A stretch of 64,000 nucleotides of DNA, taken from NCBI GenBank assembly GCA_008015325.1, contig SSFI01000070.1:16263-80262 (forward strand). The letters are read 5' to 3'. The position numbers and the translations under genes are program-made. The notes under the pieces are model-generated. The model did not search any database, was not told where the DNA came from, and was given only the letters and a program-made list of their open reading frames with translations. This DNA is from Rheinheimera sp. GTDB taxonomy: Bacteria; Pseudomonadota; Gammaproteobacteria; Enterobacterales; Alteromonadaceae. Below, in pieces: positions 17,731 through 25,949 of this stretch (position 1 is the stretch's first letter; each line of letters opens with the position of its first letter).

Positions 17731-18345
17731 TTACAGGATATCCAACAGTTCCACGTCGAAAATCAGCGCACTGTAAGGCTTGATAGCACCACCGGCGCCC
17801 CGCTCGCCATAGGCCAGATTGTGCGGGATATACAGACGGTATTTCGCACCTACCGGCATCAGTTGCAGTGCTTCAGTCCAGCCAGCGATCACGCCTGATA
17901 CCGGGAACTCGGCTGGCTGACCGCGATTGTAAGAGCTGTCAAACACTGTGCCGTCAATCAGCGTGCCATGGTAATGCGTGCGGACTTTATCCGAGCGGCT
18001 TGGTTTTGCACCTGAGCCGGTGTTTAAAACTTCATATTGCAGACCAGAAGCAGTTACTGTGATACCTGCTTTCTTCGCATTTTCAGCAAGGAACGCTTCA
18101 CCGGCGGCGGCGGCTAGCTGCGCTTTGGCAGCTTCCGCTTCCTGCATCCGGCCACTGATCACCTGAAAGGCTGCACGGATTTGGTCTTCACTGACTTCCG
18201 GCTCGTCACCGTAAAAAGCCGCCGCCAGACCTGCCGCTACGGCAGCGATATCCAGACCATCAAACGGGTTGTCGGCCAGTTGTTGACCCATTTGCAGGCC
18301 GATGCCATAACTGGCGTGTTGTTCTAACGTAGTCAGATTCGACAT
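17731..18345 (-). CDS. fklB: FKBP-type peptidyl-prolyl isomerase FklB
   Basis: A 204-residue protein close to E. coli FklB (206). The N-terminal helical dimerisation domain (YGIGLQMGQQLADNPFDGLD) occupies about residues 1-105. The C-terminal FKBP domain has VRTHYHGTLIDGTVFDSS, GVIAGWTEALQLMPVG and IPHNLAYGERG. No signal peptide is present, so it acts in the cytoplasm as a folding catalyst. The start at 18345 (MSNLTTLEQ) is preferred over 18411, whose extra residues do not resemble the family. It follows yfcL by 90 bases on the same strand. Confidence 0.94.
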   Translation of the reverse strand: MSNLTTLEQHASYGIGLQMGQQLADNPFDGLDIAAVAAGLAAAFYGDEPEVSEDQIRAAFQVISGRMQEAEAAKAQLAAAAGEAFLAENAKKAGITVTASGLQYEVLNTGSGAKPSRSDKVRTHYHGTLIDGTVFDSSYNRGQPAEFPVSGVIAGWTEALQLMPVGAKYRLYIPHNLAYGERGAGGAIKPYSALIFDVELLDIL

Positions 18346-18435
18346 AAAGTTCACTTTTAGTTGAGGCGCACAGGCAGTGCAAAGACGCTGTACGCAGGGT
18401 TCGGGCAGCACGCTGCCAAAAATGGTTATGCTAGC

Positions 18436-18732
18436 TTAAACCGCCGGGCTTGTCTTGCCTGCCAGAGCAAGCGCGGACCAGATTTGCCGTACCAAAGCGG
18501 CATCGGTGTCATTCAGTTCGCCGTTCTCGATAGCTTGTGTCAGACTCTGATCGACCGCCTCAATCAGCTGCTGCTCAGTGAAGGGTTGCTCTTCGACTAA
18601 AAACCGACCGGCGGCGAGGTCGAGATGCCCTCTTAAATAGCCTTGGGCAAATAATTCGTCATCGCTGGCAGTAGCAACTGCGGTATCAAAAAAGTCCGCG
18701 CAGTGGCGGATAAAATCCTGTGCTTGTTGCAT
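18436..18732 (-). CDS. yfcL: YfcL family protein
   Basis: A 98-residue acidic protein of unknown function with the family block ASDDELFAQGYLRGHLDLA and the C-terminal NGELNDTDAALVRQIW, matching E. coli YfcL (92 aa). It has no membrane segment. Its ATG overlaps the stop of the upstream ATP-NAD kinase-like gene by one base, so the two are probably translated together. In E. coli, yfcL also lies in the prmB/aroC neighbourhood, and both are found nearby here. Confidence 0.9.
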   Translation of the reverse strand: MQQAQDFIRHCADFFDTAVATASDDELFAQGYLRGHLDLAAGRFLVEEQPFTEQQLIEAVDQSLTQAIENGELNDTDAALVRQIWSALALAGKTSPAV

Positions 18733-19862
18733 TAGTCTTCGGCCCCCAGCCGGTACATCACATAATCGTTATAACCACACAAAATACGCAGCATGCCGCT
18801 GAGTTCCCGGTCCAGCTGCGGGTCACCACTGTCACTGATGAGCGGCCGCCCTTCTAAGGCCTGAATTTTACTTTTGGTAGCAAGCAAATGAATATTCTGA
18901 CGGCCGATAGCGCGGATCACTGCTGGCGACAGCTGCTGATTGCCCCGACCAAAGATATGGCCCTGACCGCCAATTAACGTGATCACCAGCCGCGAAGGGT
19001 GCTGCTGCACCAATTCAAGCAGCTGGGCGGCCGTGACATCAGCGGCAATGACCTGACCATTTTCAACGACATCGACGCCCAACAAGGTATTCGGCAGCCC
19101 CAATTCCTGCATCACCGCAGCCACTGTAGTGCCAGAACCCATCACATAACGCACATCGTCTTCCATCTGGCTGACAAAATACGCGGCGAGGTCGTCCAGC
19201 ACCAGAGCCTCAGATTCTTTCCCGGCAGATTTAACGCTCTGCACATAGCGCAACGCGGTTGGAATTTGCATCTCGCCGTAGCGTTTGGCCCGCACTGTGC
19301 CCTGGCGAAACGCGACTTCGTCAATATCCATCACCAGCGCTTCCTGCACAGAGATGAGCTCGCCACGCACCATCTGCGCGACCACTTTGCCGGCCGCAGC
19401 CGGGGTGATGGCATATACGCCGGAATGAATTTTACAGCCGGCCGGAATACCCAGCACGGTCACGCGCTCACCGACAGCACTGCAAATATTGCGCGCGGTG
19501 CCATCGCCGCCGGCGAATAACAACAAATCGATACCGGCTGCAGCCAATTGCTGGGCTGCATGTTCACTGTCTGCTGCGGTGGAAGGCTGCTGTGCCGCCT
19601 GACAGATCACTTCAGTGCTAAAACCTAAACTGCGGGCAATGTCTTCGCCCATAGCGCCGGCAACTGTGCGGATTAAAATCTGCGCCTGCCAGGGCAGCAG
19701 TTCCAGTAAAGCCTGCTCCGCGCGCTGCTGTGCCATCGGCACAGCACCAAGCGCCAGCGCCTGCTCCGCCACGCCGTCGCTGCCTTTGAGACCAACTGCG
19801 CCGCCAAGGCCGGCATAAGGATTGATGATAAGTCCAAGACGAAACATAGCAGAGGTACTCAT
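18732..19862 (-). CDS. ATP-NAD kinase-like (AcoX-type) protein
   Basis: A 376-residue protein of the ATP-NAD kinase family variant often annotated from acetoin loci (AcoX). It shows LIINPYAGLGGAVGLKG at the N-terminus, the kinase motif FAGGDGTARN (GGDG) at about residues 117-126, and GIPAGCKIHSGVYA. It lacks the compact form of housekeeping NadK, so it is probably a diverged kinase whose substrate is not settled. GGAG lies before the start ATG; a second ATG at 19847 is possible. It is followed with a one-base overlap by yfcL. Confidence 0.85.
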   Translation of the reverse strand: MSTSAMFRLGLIINPYAGLGGAVGLKGSDGVAEQALALGAVPMAQQRAEQALLELLPWQAQILIRTVAGAMGEDIARSLGFSTEVICQAAQQPSTAADSEHAAQQLAAAGIDLLLFAGGDGTARNICSAVGERVTVLGIPAGCKIHSGVYAITPAAAGKVVAQMVRGELISVQEALVMDIDEVAFRQGTVRAKRYGEMQIPTALRYVQSVKSAGKESEALVLDDLAAYFVSQMEDDVRYVMGSGTTVAAVMQELGLPNTLLGVDVVENGQVIAADVTAAQLLELVQQHPSRLVITLIGGQGHIFGRGNQQLSPAVIRAIGRQNIHLLATKSKIQALEGRPLISDSGDPQLDRELSGMLRILCGYNDYVMYRLGAED

Positions 19863-20008
19863 GATTCACTCCAAGCGGCAAGCGCGATACGGGCCGGAAA
19901 AAACGCGGCATTGTAACTGGCTAGTCCCGGCTTGCCCAGCATCTGATTGAACTTGTCGGCGCGCTCCAGTAGATTAGACTTTTATACCTGTTGGCCGGAC
20001 CAGTCCCT

Positions 20009-21469
20009 ATGTCCCTTGAAACCCAGTTTGCTCAGTTACGTAAAGATTATTTGTGCGATCCGTACCCCAGCCTGTCCCAGCGTAAAGCTGCGCTTAAAGC
20101 CCTGCGACATCAGCTGTTGGCGATGCAAGCGAGCCTATATCAGGCGGCGGCAACAGATTTCGGCCAGCGTTCAGCTTCCGAAACCCGGCTGCTCGAAGTG
20201 TTGCCCAGTATCAACAGCATTGATTACAGCCTGCGCCGGTTAAAAGGCTGGATGAAACCACAAAAGCGCCATGTCAGTCCGCTGTTCTGGCCGGCCAGTA
20301 ATCACGTGGAATATCAGCCGCTTGGCGTGGTTGGCATTATAGTGCCGTGGAACTATCCGATCTTTCTCGCGCTTGGCCCTTTAGTTGCCGCTATCAGCGC
20401 CGGCAACAAAGTGATGCTCAAATTGTCAGAATCCACCCCGGCTATTAATCAGGTGTTAAAGCAGCTGATTGAAAAAGCCGTGCCGGACAGCGCTTTGGTA
20501 ATTGAAGGCGAAGCTGATGTCGCGGCCACGTTCAGCCAACTACCCTTTGACCATCTGCTGTTTACCGGCTCTACGGCAGTCGGCCGCCACGTCATGCTGG
20601 CCGCGGCGCAAAACCTGACGCCGGTTACGCTGGAGCTTGGCGGTAAATCACCAGTATTGTTAGGCCCGGACTTAAGCCTGAATGACTATGCCGACCGCAT
20701 CATCTTCGGCAAATGTGCCAATGGTGGGCAGACCTGTGTCGCACCGGATTATTTATTAGTACCGACCGGCAGAGAACAACGCGCAGCAGAAAAACTGAAA
20801 GCACATTATCAACAGATGTTTCCACAAGGCCGGCTGAGCAGCGACTGGACTTCAGTGATAAACCACAGACAGTGGCAACGCCTGCAGCAAGCCATGCAAC
20901 AGGCTGAAGCAGCCGGCGCGCAAATCATCTCCTGTGGCGAGCCGGTAAAGCCCGACGACCCGCTTCGCCGGATGGACTTGCAGCTGGTGCTGAACGCCCC
21001 GCTTGACTGTCAGCTCTGGCAACAGGAAATTTTTGGCCCGATACTGCCGATTTACGGTTACCGCAGTACCAAGGAAGCTATCGAATTTATTCAGGCGCGG
21101 CCACGGCCACTGGCGTTTTATCTGTTCAGCCACGACAAAGAACTGCAACAACGCTGCCGTGAGCAAATCCACGCCGGCGGCGTCTGCATCAACGACACCT
21201 TAGTCCATGTCGGGCAGGATGATTTACCTTTTGGCGGCGTAGGCCCATCCGGTATGGGTCACTATCATGGTAAAGAAGGCTTTTTAACCTTCAGTCACGC
21301 CAAAGCGGTACACCGCAAAGGCCGCTTTTCCAGCGGTATCTTTGCTTATCCAAAGTTCAGGGCTCGGCTGCTCGATAAGGTGTTAGATCTGTGGTTTGGT
21401 TACCGTATCGCTAACGCCGACCGGCCGGATGACACGCGGCAGGCCCTGCACCAGCGCGAAGGCAAATAG
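20009..21469 (+). CDS. coniferyl aldehyde dehydrogenase
   Basis: A 486-residue NAD(P)-dependent aldehyde dehydrogenase. The cofactor region has GIIVPWNYPIFLALGPL, the glutamate is in TLELGGKSP and the catalytic cysteine in NGGQTCVAPDYLL. The TCVAPDYLL form with the early GWMKPQKRHVS block is characteristic of the coniferyl aldehyde dehydrogenase (CalB) subgroup, which also accepts other long or aromatic aldehydes. A TTG at 19991 could start a 6-residue longer form; the ATG at 20009 is preferred. Its last 87 bases overlap the end of the convergent MFS gene. Confidence 0.88.
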   Translation: MSLETQFAQLRKDYLCDPYPSLSQRKAALKALRHQLLAMQASLYQAAATDFGQRSASETRLLEVLPSINSIDYSLRRLKGWMKPQKRHVSPLFWPASNHVEYQPLGVVGIIVPWNYPIFLALGPLVAAISAGNKVMLKLSESTPAINQVLKQLIEKAVPDSALVIEGEADVAATFSQLPFDHLLFTGSTAVGRHVMLAAAQNLTPVTLELGGKSPVLLGPDLSLNDYADRIIFGKCANGGQTCVAPDYLLVPTGREQRAAEKLKAHYQQMFPQGRLSSDWTSVINHRQWQRLQQAMQQAEAAGAQIISCGEPVKPDDPLRRMDLQLVLNAPLDCQLWQQEIFGPILPIYGYRSTKEAIEFIQARPRPLAFYLFSHDKELQQRCREQIHAGGVCINDTLVHVGQDDLPFGGVGPSGMGHYHGKEGFLTFSHAKAVHRKGRFSSGIFAYPKFRARLLDKVLDLWFGYRIANADRPDDTRQALHQREGK

Positions 21470-22564
21470 GCAGGCCATGGCAGCCCAGCTGAAACTGAGC
21501 TGACTGCCGGCCCCGTCCTGCCAGGTCCAGCCGGCGATGTAAGCGCCCAAAGCACCACCACCGCCGTAAATCAGGCCGGCATACAGCGCCTGGCCACGAC
21601 CACGCTGCGCCGGCGGGAAAAACTGCTGAATAAACTGCATAGCGCAACTGTGCGCTACGGCAAAACTAAAGGCATGCAATAACATCGATACTGCGAGCAC
21701 TAATGGCTCATCCCCAAACCAACCCACCACAGCCCAGCGCAAAGCTGTCAGCAGATAACACAGCCCCAGCAGCATGCTATAACTGCGCTGGCCTAAAATC
21801 TTGCCGGCATAATAAAAAGCCACAATTTCAGCCGCCACCGCCAATGCAATCAGCAAACCTGACGCAGTACCGCTATAGCCAAGATCCCGGCAATACAAGG
21901 TAAAAAAGCCATAAAAAGGTGCAAAGCTCAGCTGCAGTAAAAACGCCGCCAGCATAAAAAGTACAAAAGGCCGGTGCAGCCACAAAGTGCGAAATTTGAT
22001 GGCAATTTCCGCTGGTGCCGCTTGCAGCGAAAAAGCCGGCAATTGCAATAATGCTAAGAGCATCAGCAGTAAAAACAACAAAGCGCCGCCAGGTAAAAAA
22101 CCGGGGCCTAGTTGTTCCAGCGCCATACCACTGCCAACCACCAACAAAATGTAACCGACACTGCCAGCTGAACGCACTTTGCTGTAACGGCCGGTATCAT
22201 TATTCAGATAATAAAATGCCGCCGACTCAAGCTGTGGCAAAATCGCCGTCCAGCACAGACTGTACAGCACAAGCCCAAGCAACAGCAGGCTATAACCTGC
22301 ATCGATAAAAGTACTGCACCAACCGACTGCCGCCAGCACAGCCCCTAAGCGCATCACGCCGACCGGGTCGCCACGTCTTGCCGCCAGCAGGCTCCATAAA
22401 TTAGGCCCGACAATCCGCATCGCCGTTACTATCGCCAGTAAAGTGCCGATTTGCTGGGAGTTAAGGCCCCGGTGGTCCAAAAAGATACCAATATAAGGCA
22501 CGAACACACCTAACACGGCGAAATAAGCCAGATAAGCCAGGCTCAGACTTTGGGTGGTTTGCAT
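21383..22564 (-). CDS. MFS transporter, HcaT-like (phenylpropionate permease family)
   Basis: A 393-residue membrane protein with about 12 hydrophobic helices. The first loop LDHRGLNSQQIGTLLAIVTAMRIVGP and the QSYSMLLGLCYLLTALRW region resemble the HcaT/nucleoside-proton symporter-like MFS group. The start at 22564 begins at the first helix; the longer frame from 22618 adds 18 Cys-rich residues that do not fit. Substrate unknown; aromatic acids are a family-level guess, and the neighbouring coniferyl aldehyde dehydrogenase is suggestive. The C-terminal tail overlaps that gene. It lies downstream of the aroC terminator, so it probably has its own promoter. Confidence 0.85.
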   Translation of the reverse strand: MQTTQSLSLAYLAYFAVLGVFVPYIGIFLDHRGLNSQQIGTLLAIVTAMRIVGPNLWSLLAARRGDPVGVMRLGAVLAAVGWCSTFIDAGYSLLLLGLVLYSLCWTAILPQLESAAFYYLNNDTGRYSKVRSAGSVGYILLVVGSGMALEQLGPGFLPGGALLFLLLMLLALLQLPAFSLQAAPAEIAIKFRTLWLHRPFVLFMLAAFLLQLSFAPFYGFFTLYCRDLGYSGTASGLLIALAVAAEIVAFYYAGKILGQRSYSMLLGLCYLLTALRWAVVGWFGDEPLVLAVSMLLHAFSFAVAHSCAMQFIQQFFPPAQRGRGQALYAGLIYGGGGALGAYIAGWTWQDGAGSQLSFSWAAMACLFAFALVQGLPRVIRPVGVSDTVTKPQI

Positions 22565-22607
22565 AGAGATCCCAGGGCAAAGGTAAAAAGCACCGCGACA
22601 ACAGCGC

Positions 22608-22640
22608 AAAAAACACAACGGCTGAATCTTCAGCCGTTGT
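22608..22640 (-). terminator. terminator of the prmB-aroC operon
   Basis: ACAACGGCTGAA pairs perfectly with TTCAGCCGTTGT around two bases. On the minus strand a run of six T follows closely after one base, 28 bases after the aroC stop. Confidence 0.85.
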
Positions 22641-22668
22641 CATCAAACATGTTCAGCGCATCAACACA

Positions 22669-23781
22669 TCAGATGTCTTGCTGACGGCTAATCGCAGCAA
22701 TATCCGGCGTGCTGACCTGCACCTGATGATTCTGCGCATGGTGACGCAAGAAATGGTCCATCAGCACTATCGCCAGCATCGCTTCAGCAATGGGTACAGC
22801 GCGAATACCAACACAGGGGTCGTGCCGGCCTTTGGTCACCAATTCCACCGGCTCACCGCTGGTATTAATACTCTGGCCCGGAATGCTGATACTCGACGTT
22901 GGCTTTAACGCCATGCTGACCCGAATGTCCTGACCCGATGAAATACCGCCGAGGATACCGCCGGCATGGTTCGCCGTGAATCCCTGCGGCGTAAGCGCAT
23001 CACGGTGGGTTGAACCTTGCTGTTCCACCACGGCAAAACCATCGCCAATTTCCACCGCTTTGACCGCATTAATGCTCATCATGGCATGGGCGATATCGGC
23101 GTCGAGCCGGTCAAACACCGGTTCGCCCCAGCCTACCGGCACATTGCTGGCCACCACATTCACGCGGGCGCCCACTGAATCGCCGGATTTTTTCAGATCG
23201 CGCATAAAGCTATCCAGCGCTTCGATTTTGTCAGCGTCCGGACAGAAAAAGTCGTTTTGCTCCACCTGTGACCAATCGAGTTTTTCTGCTTTGACCGGGC
23301 CAAGCTGGGCTAAATAACCACGCACTTCAATACCAAACCGTTGTTTCAGATACTGTTTGGCAATAGCTCCGGCAGCCACCCGCACTGCAGTTTCCCGTGC
23401 TGATGAACGGCCACCGCCACGGTAATCGCGGATACCGTATTTGTGGTGATAAGTGTAATCGGCATGACCCGGGCGGAATAAGTCTTTGATATTGGAATAA
23501 TCCTGCGAGCGCTGATCGGTATTTTCAATCAGCAGGCCAATTGAAGCCCCTGTGGTCACGCCTTCAAACACACCGGATAAAAACTTCACCACATCGTCTT
23601 CCCGTCGCTGCGTGGTGTATCGCGATGTGCCGGGTTTGCGCCGGTCCAGGTCGTGTTGAATAGCGTCCAAATCCAGTTTCAGACCTGGTGGGCAACCATC
23701 AACAATACCGCCGATCGCCGGACCATGGCTTTCACCAAAAGTAGTTAAACGGAACAATTCACCAATGCTATTGCCGGCCAT
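22669..23781 (-). CDS. aroC: chorismate synthase
   Basis: The last enzyme of the shikimate pathway: it removes phosphate from EPSP to form chorismate and needs reduced FMN. The 370 residues include the family signatures [19 protein letters not shown] at the N-terminus, [18 protein letters not shown] in the middle and [18 protein letters not shown] near the end. Length is close to E. coli AroC (361). It begins 3 bases after the prmB stop and so forms an operon with it, the same pair as in E. coli. A strong terminator follows. Confidence 0.97.
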   Translation of the reverse strand: MAGNSIGELFRLTTFGESHGPAIGGIVDGCPPGLKLDLDAIQHDLDRRKPGTSRYTTQRREDDVVKFLSGVFEGVTTGASIGLLIENTDQRSQDYSNIKDLFRPGHADYTYHHKYGIRDYRGGGRSSARETAVRVAAGAIAKQYLKQRFGIEVRGYLAQLGPVKAEKLDWSQVEQNDFFCPDADKIEALDSFMRDLKKSGDSVGARVNVVASNVPVGWGEPVFDRLDADIAHAMMSINAVKAVEIGDGFAVVEQQGSTHRDALTPQGFTANHAGGILGGISSGQDIRVSMALKPTSSISIPGQSINTSGEPVELVTKGRHDPCVGIRAVPIAEAMLAIVLMDHFLRHHAQNHQVQVSTPDIAAISRQQDI

Positions 23782-23784
23782 GGT

Positions 23785-24753
23785 TTACTCCTGAAAAAAG
23801 GCCTGAAACTGCTTTAACTGGGCTTTGGTCAGGGCAAATACGCCGTGGCCGCCGTGTTCAAATTCAATCCAGTCAAAAGGAACCTGCGGGAAACGCTCAC
23901 AAAGCGCAACCATACTGTTACCCACCTCGCAAATCAGCACGCCGTCATCATTCAGATGCGCTGCGGCGCCGGCCAGAATACGCATAGTCAGCTCCAGCCC
24001 ATCTTCGCCGGACGCTAAACCAAGCTCAGGCTCATGGCGGAATTCATCGGGCAAATCGGCCATATCTTCGGCGTCGACATAAGGCGGATTAGTGACAATC
24101 AAATCGTAGGTATGGCCCGGGATAGCATCGTAGCCGTCCGACAAAATTGGGAACACCCGATGATACAAGCCATGCTGATCGATATTCATATCTGCCACTG
24201 TTAAGGCATCTTCGCTGATATCAATGGCATCCACTTCCGCGTCCGGCAAATAGTGCGCACAGGCAATCGCGATGCAGCCTGAGCCGGTGCATAAATCCAG
24301 AATGCGCAACGGAGGATTTTGCGGGAACCAGCGGGAAAACTGCTGTTTGATCAGTTCGCCAATCGGTGAACGCGGCACCAATACCCGCTCATCGACATAA
24401 AAAGGTAAATCGGCAAAATAAGCGTGATGCGTCAGATAAGCGGCCGGAATGCGCTGTTCAATGCGTTGCTGCAACAGAGCAGCAAACTGGCGTTTTTCGC
24501 TGCGGGTCAGCCGGGTGGTCAGCAACACCGGGTCCGCGATATGGGTCATGTGCAGCGTGAAGGCCATCAACAGGCCGGCTTCATCCCAGGGATTGTCGGT
24601 ACCATGACCGAAATACAGGTCAGCGGCGTTGAATTGGCTGACCGCAAAACGCAGCCAGTCGTGAATACTGTGTAAATCGGCTAAGGCTTCGTCGATTAAT
24701 TCCGCGGTTAGCGGAGAAGTTTGTGCTTCAGTCATTTCTTTCAGTGTGCTCAT
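23785..24753 (-). CDS. prmB: 50S ribosomal protein L3 N5-glutamine methyltransferase
   Basis: An S-adenosylmethionine-dependent enzyme that methylates a glutamine of ribosomal protein L3. It matches E. coli PrmB along its length: [29 protein letters not shown], the SAM loop [16 protein letters not shown] and the catalytic [13 protein letters not shown] (NPPY). Three in-frame ATGs (24771, 24753, 24735) compete for the start. The outermost overlaps the divergent smrB start, and the family N-terminus is closest to the innermost ones. I give 24753 as a compromise. It is coupled to aroC. Confidence 0.95.
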   Translation of the reverse strand: MSTLKEMTEAQTSPLTAELIDEALADLHSIHDWLRFAVSQFNAADLYFGHGTDNPWDEAGLLMAFTLHMTHIADPVLLTTRLTRSEKRQFAALLQQRIEQRIPAAYLTHHAYFADLPFYVDERVLVPRSPIGELIKQQFSRWFPQNPPLRILDLCTGSGCIAIACAHYLPDAEVDAIDISEDALTVADMNIDQHGLYHRVFPILSDGYDAIPGHTYDLIVTNPPYVDAEDMADLPDEFRHEPELGLASGEDGLELTMRILAGAAAHLNDDGVLICEVGNSMVALCERFPQVPFDWIEFEHGGHGVFALTKAQLKQFQAFFQE

Positions 24754-24769
24754 TGGATAGACTTGCGCC

Positions 24770-25300
24770 ATGCGAAAGACACCACCAATAACCGATCAGG
24801 ATATTCAGCTGTTCCGTGATGCGATCTCGGGTGCCCGCCCTATGGCGCAGGACAAGATAACGCTGACCCCGCCACGCAGCAAGAAGAAATCTGCCATCAA
24901 GACGTCTGAAAGTCAGCCGGCTGCCAGTTTATTCTATTTTTCTGATCAATACGAAGGTTATCAGTTCGATGGCGGCACTGTCAGTTATGTCCAGCCCGGC
25001 GAAGACTTGCATTTGGCCAAAAATTTAAAACGCGGCGAATTTCAGCCCTGCGTGGTGCTGGACTTACATGGACTCAGTCAACAGGACGCCAAACATGAAC
25101 TGGCGGGACTGTTGGATTATTGCCAGCGCGAGCATTTCAATTGCGCTTGTGTGGTGCATGGCAAAGGCAGTGGGCTGTTAGCGCGTAAAGTGCCGAACTG
25201 GCTCATTCAGCACCCGAATGTACGCGCCTTTCATACCGCCCCAACCCACTGGGGCCGCGACGGCGCATTATTAGTTTTACTGAAAACGCCGGATAAATAA
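24770..25300 (+). CDS. smrB: ribosome rescue endonuclease SmrB
   Basis: A 176-residue Smr-domain protein (formerly YfcN), which cleaves mRNA between collided ribosomes. The Smr domain spans about residues 95-172, with [36 protein letters not shown] and the final [17 protein letters not shown]. The N-terminal part is basic and disordered, as expected for ribosome contact. It diverges from prmB with start codons very close together, and its stop abuts the stop of the convergent sixA gene with no spacer. The arrangement with prmB is conserved in enterobacteria. Confidence 0.93.
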   Translation: MRKTPPITDQDIQLFRDAISGARPMAQDKITLTPPRSKKKSAIKTSESQPAASLFYFSDQYEGYQFDGGTVSYVQPGEDLHLAKNLKRGEFQPCVVLDLHGLSQQDAKHELAGLLDYCQREHFNCACVVHGKGSGLLARKVPNWLIQHPNVRAFHTAPTHWGRDGALLVLLKTPDK

Positions 25301-25789
25301 TCAGGAGCTGATGAGCTGCAAATCAGCCGGGGCGATTTTCTCCAGCAAAACGCCCTGACCACCCGGCGTGTATTCAATACAGGCCAGTGCGGCTGTATCA
25401 AAAATCGGTGTGTTACCACTTCGGGTAAAAGTTTCCACTAAAAAGCTGACCAACGGCATGTGGGAGACTATCAGAATGCGCGCTGCCGGCATTTCTGCCA
25501 ATAAGGCATCCACATAGAGCTGCACCTGCTGACTGTCACCGTCCGGTACCAGTTCCGGCAAAGTCTGTAATTGCGTCGTCCCGCCCTGTTGTGCCAACAT
25601 CAAGGCAGCCGTTTGCTGGGTGCGGACATAGGGACTTGCCAGAATATAATCGAAATGGGCGTAAACTTTTGTCAGCCACGTTGCCATCTGACTGACTTCG
25701 GCATCCCCGCGGGCATTCAGTTGCCGTTGACTATCCTGACTGCTTTGCGCCACCGCTTCGCCGTGCCGCATGATAACCAGATTGACCAT
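25301..25789 (-). CDS. sixA: phosphohistidine phosphatase SixA
   Basis: A 162-residue histidine-phosphatase-fold protein with the RHG motif at the very start (LVIMRHGEA), SPYVRTQQTA and the second His in LIVSHMPLVS. In E. coli SixA removes phosphate from histidine residues of phosphotransfer proteins, including the nitrogen PTS. The start at 25789 puts the RHG motif at the usual place; the frame could open at 25819. It is tail-to-tail with smrB, the two stops directly adjacent. Confidence 0.9.
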   Translation of the reverse strand: MVNLVIMRHGEAVAQSSQDSQRQLNARGDAEVSQMATWLTKVYAHFDYILASPYVRTQQTAALMLAQQGGTTQLQTLPELVPDGDSQQVQLYVDALLAEMPAARILIVSHMPLVSFLVETFTRSGNTPIFDTAALACIEYTPGGQGVLLEKIAPADLQLISS

Positions 25790-25949
25790 TATGTACACCA
25801 TCAACAACTTCGCGCCCAACGCGAAAAGAGTGCGCTATGATAATGAAAGATCTTTGTCACAGTAACTGATAATAAAGCATAGATTTTATTCTTTATATTC
25901 CTTAATCGTATGATGAGCTGCAGTAAAACTCGTCGCATTTAGCCTGACC

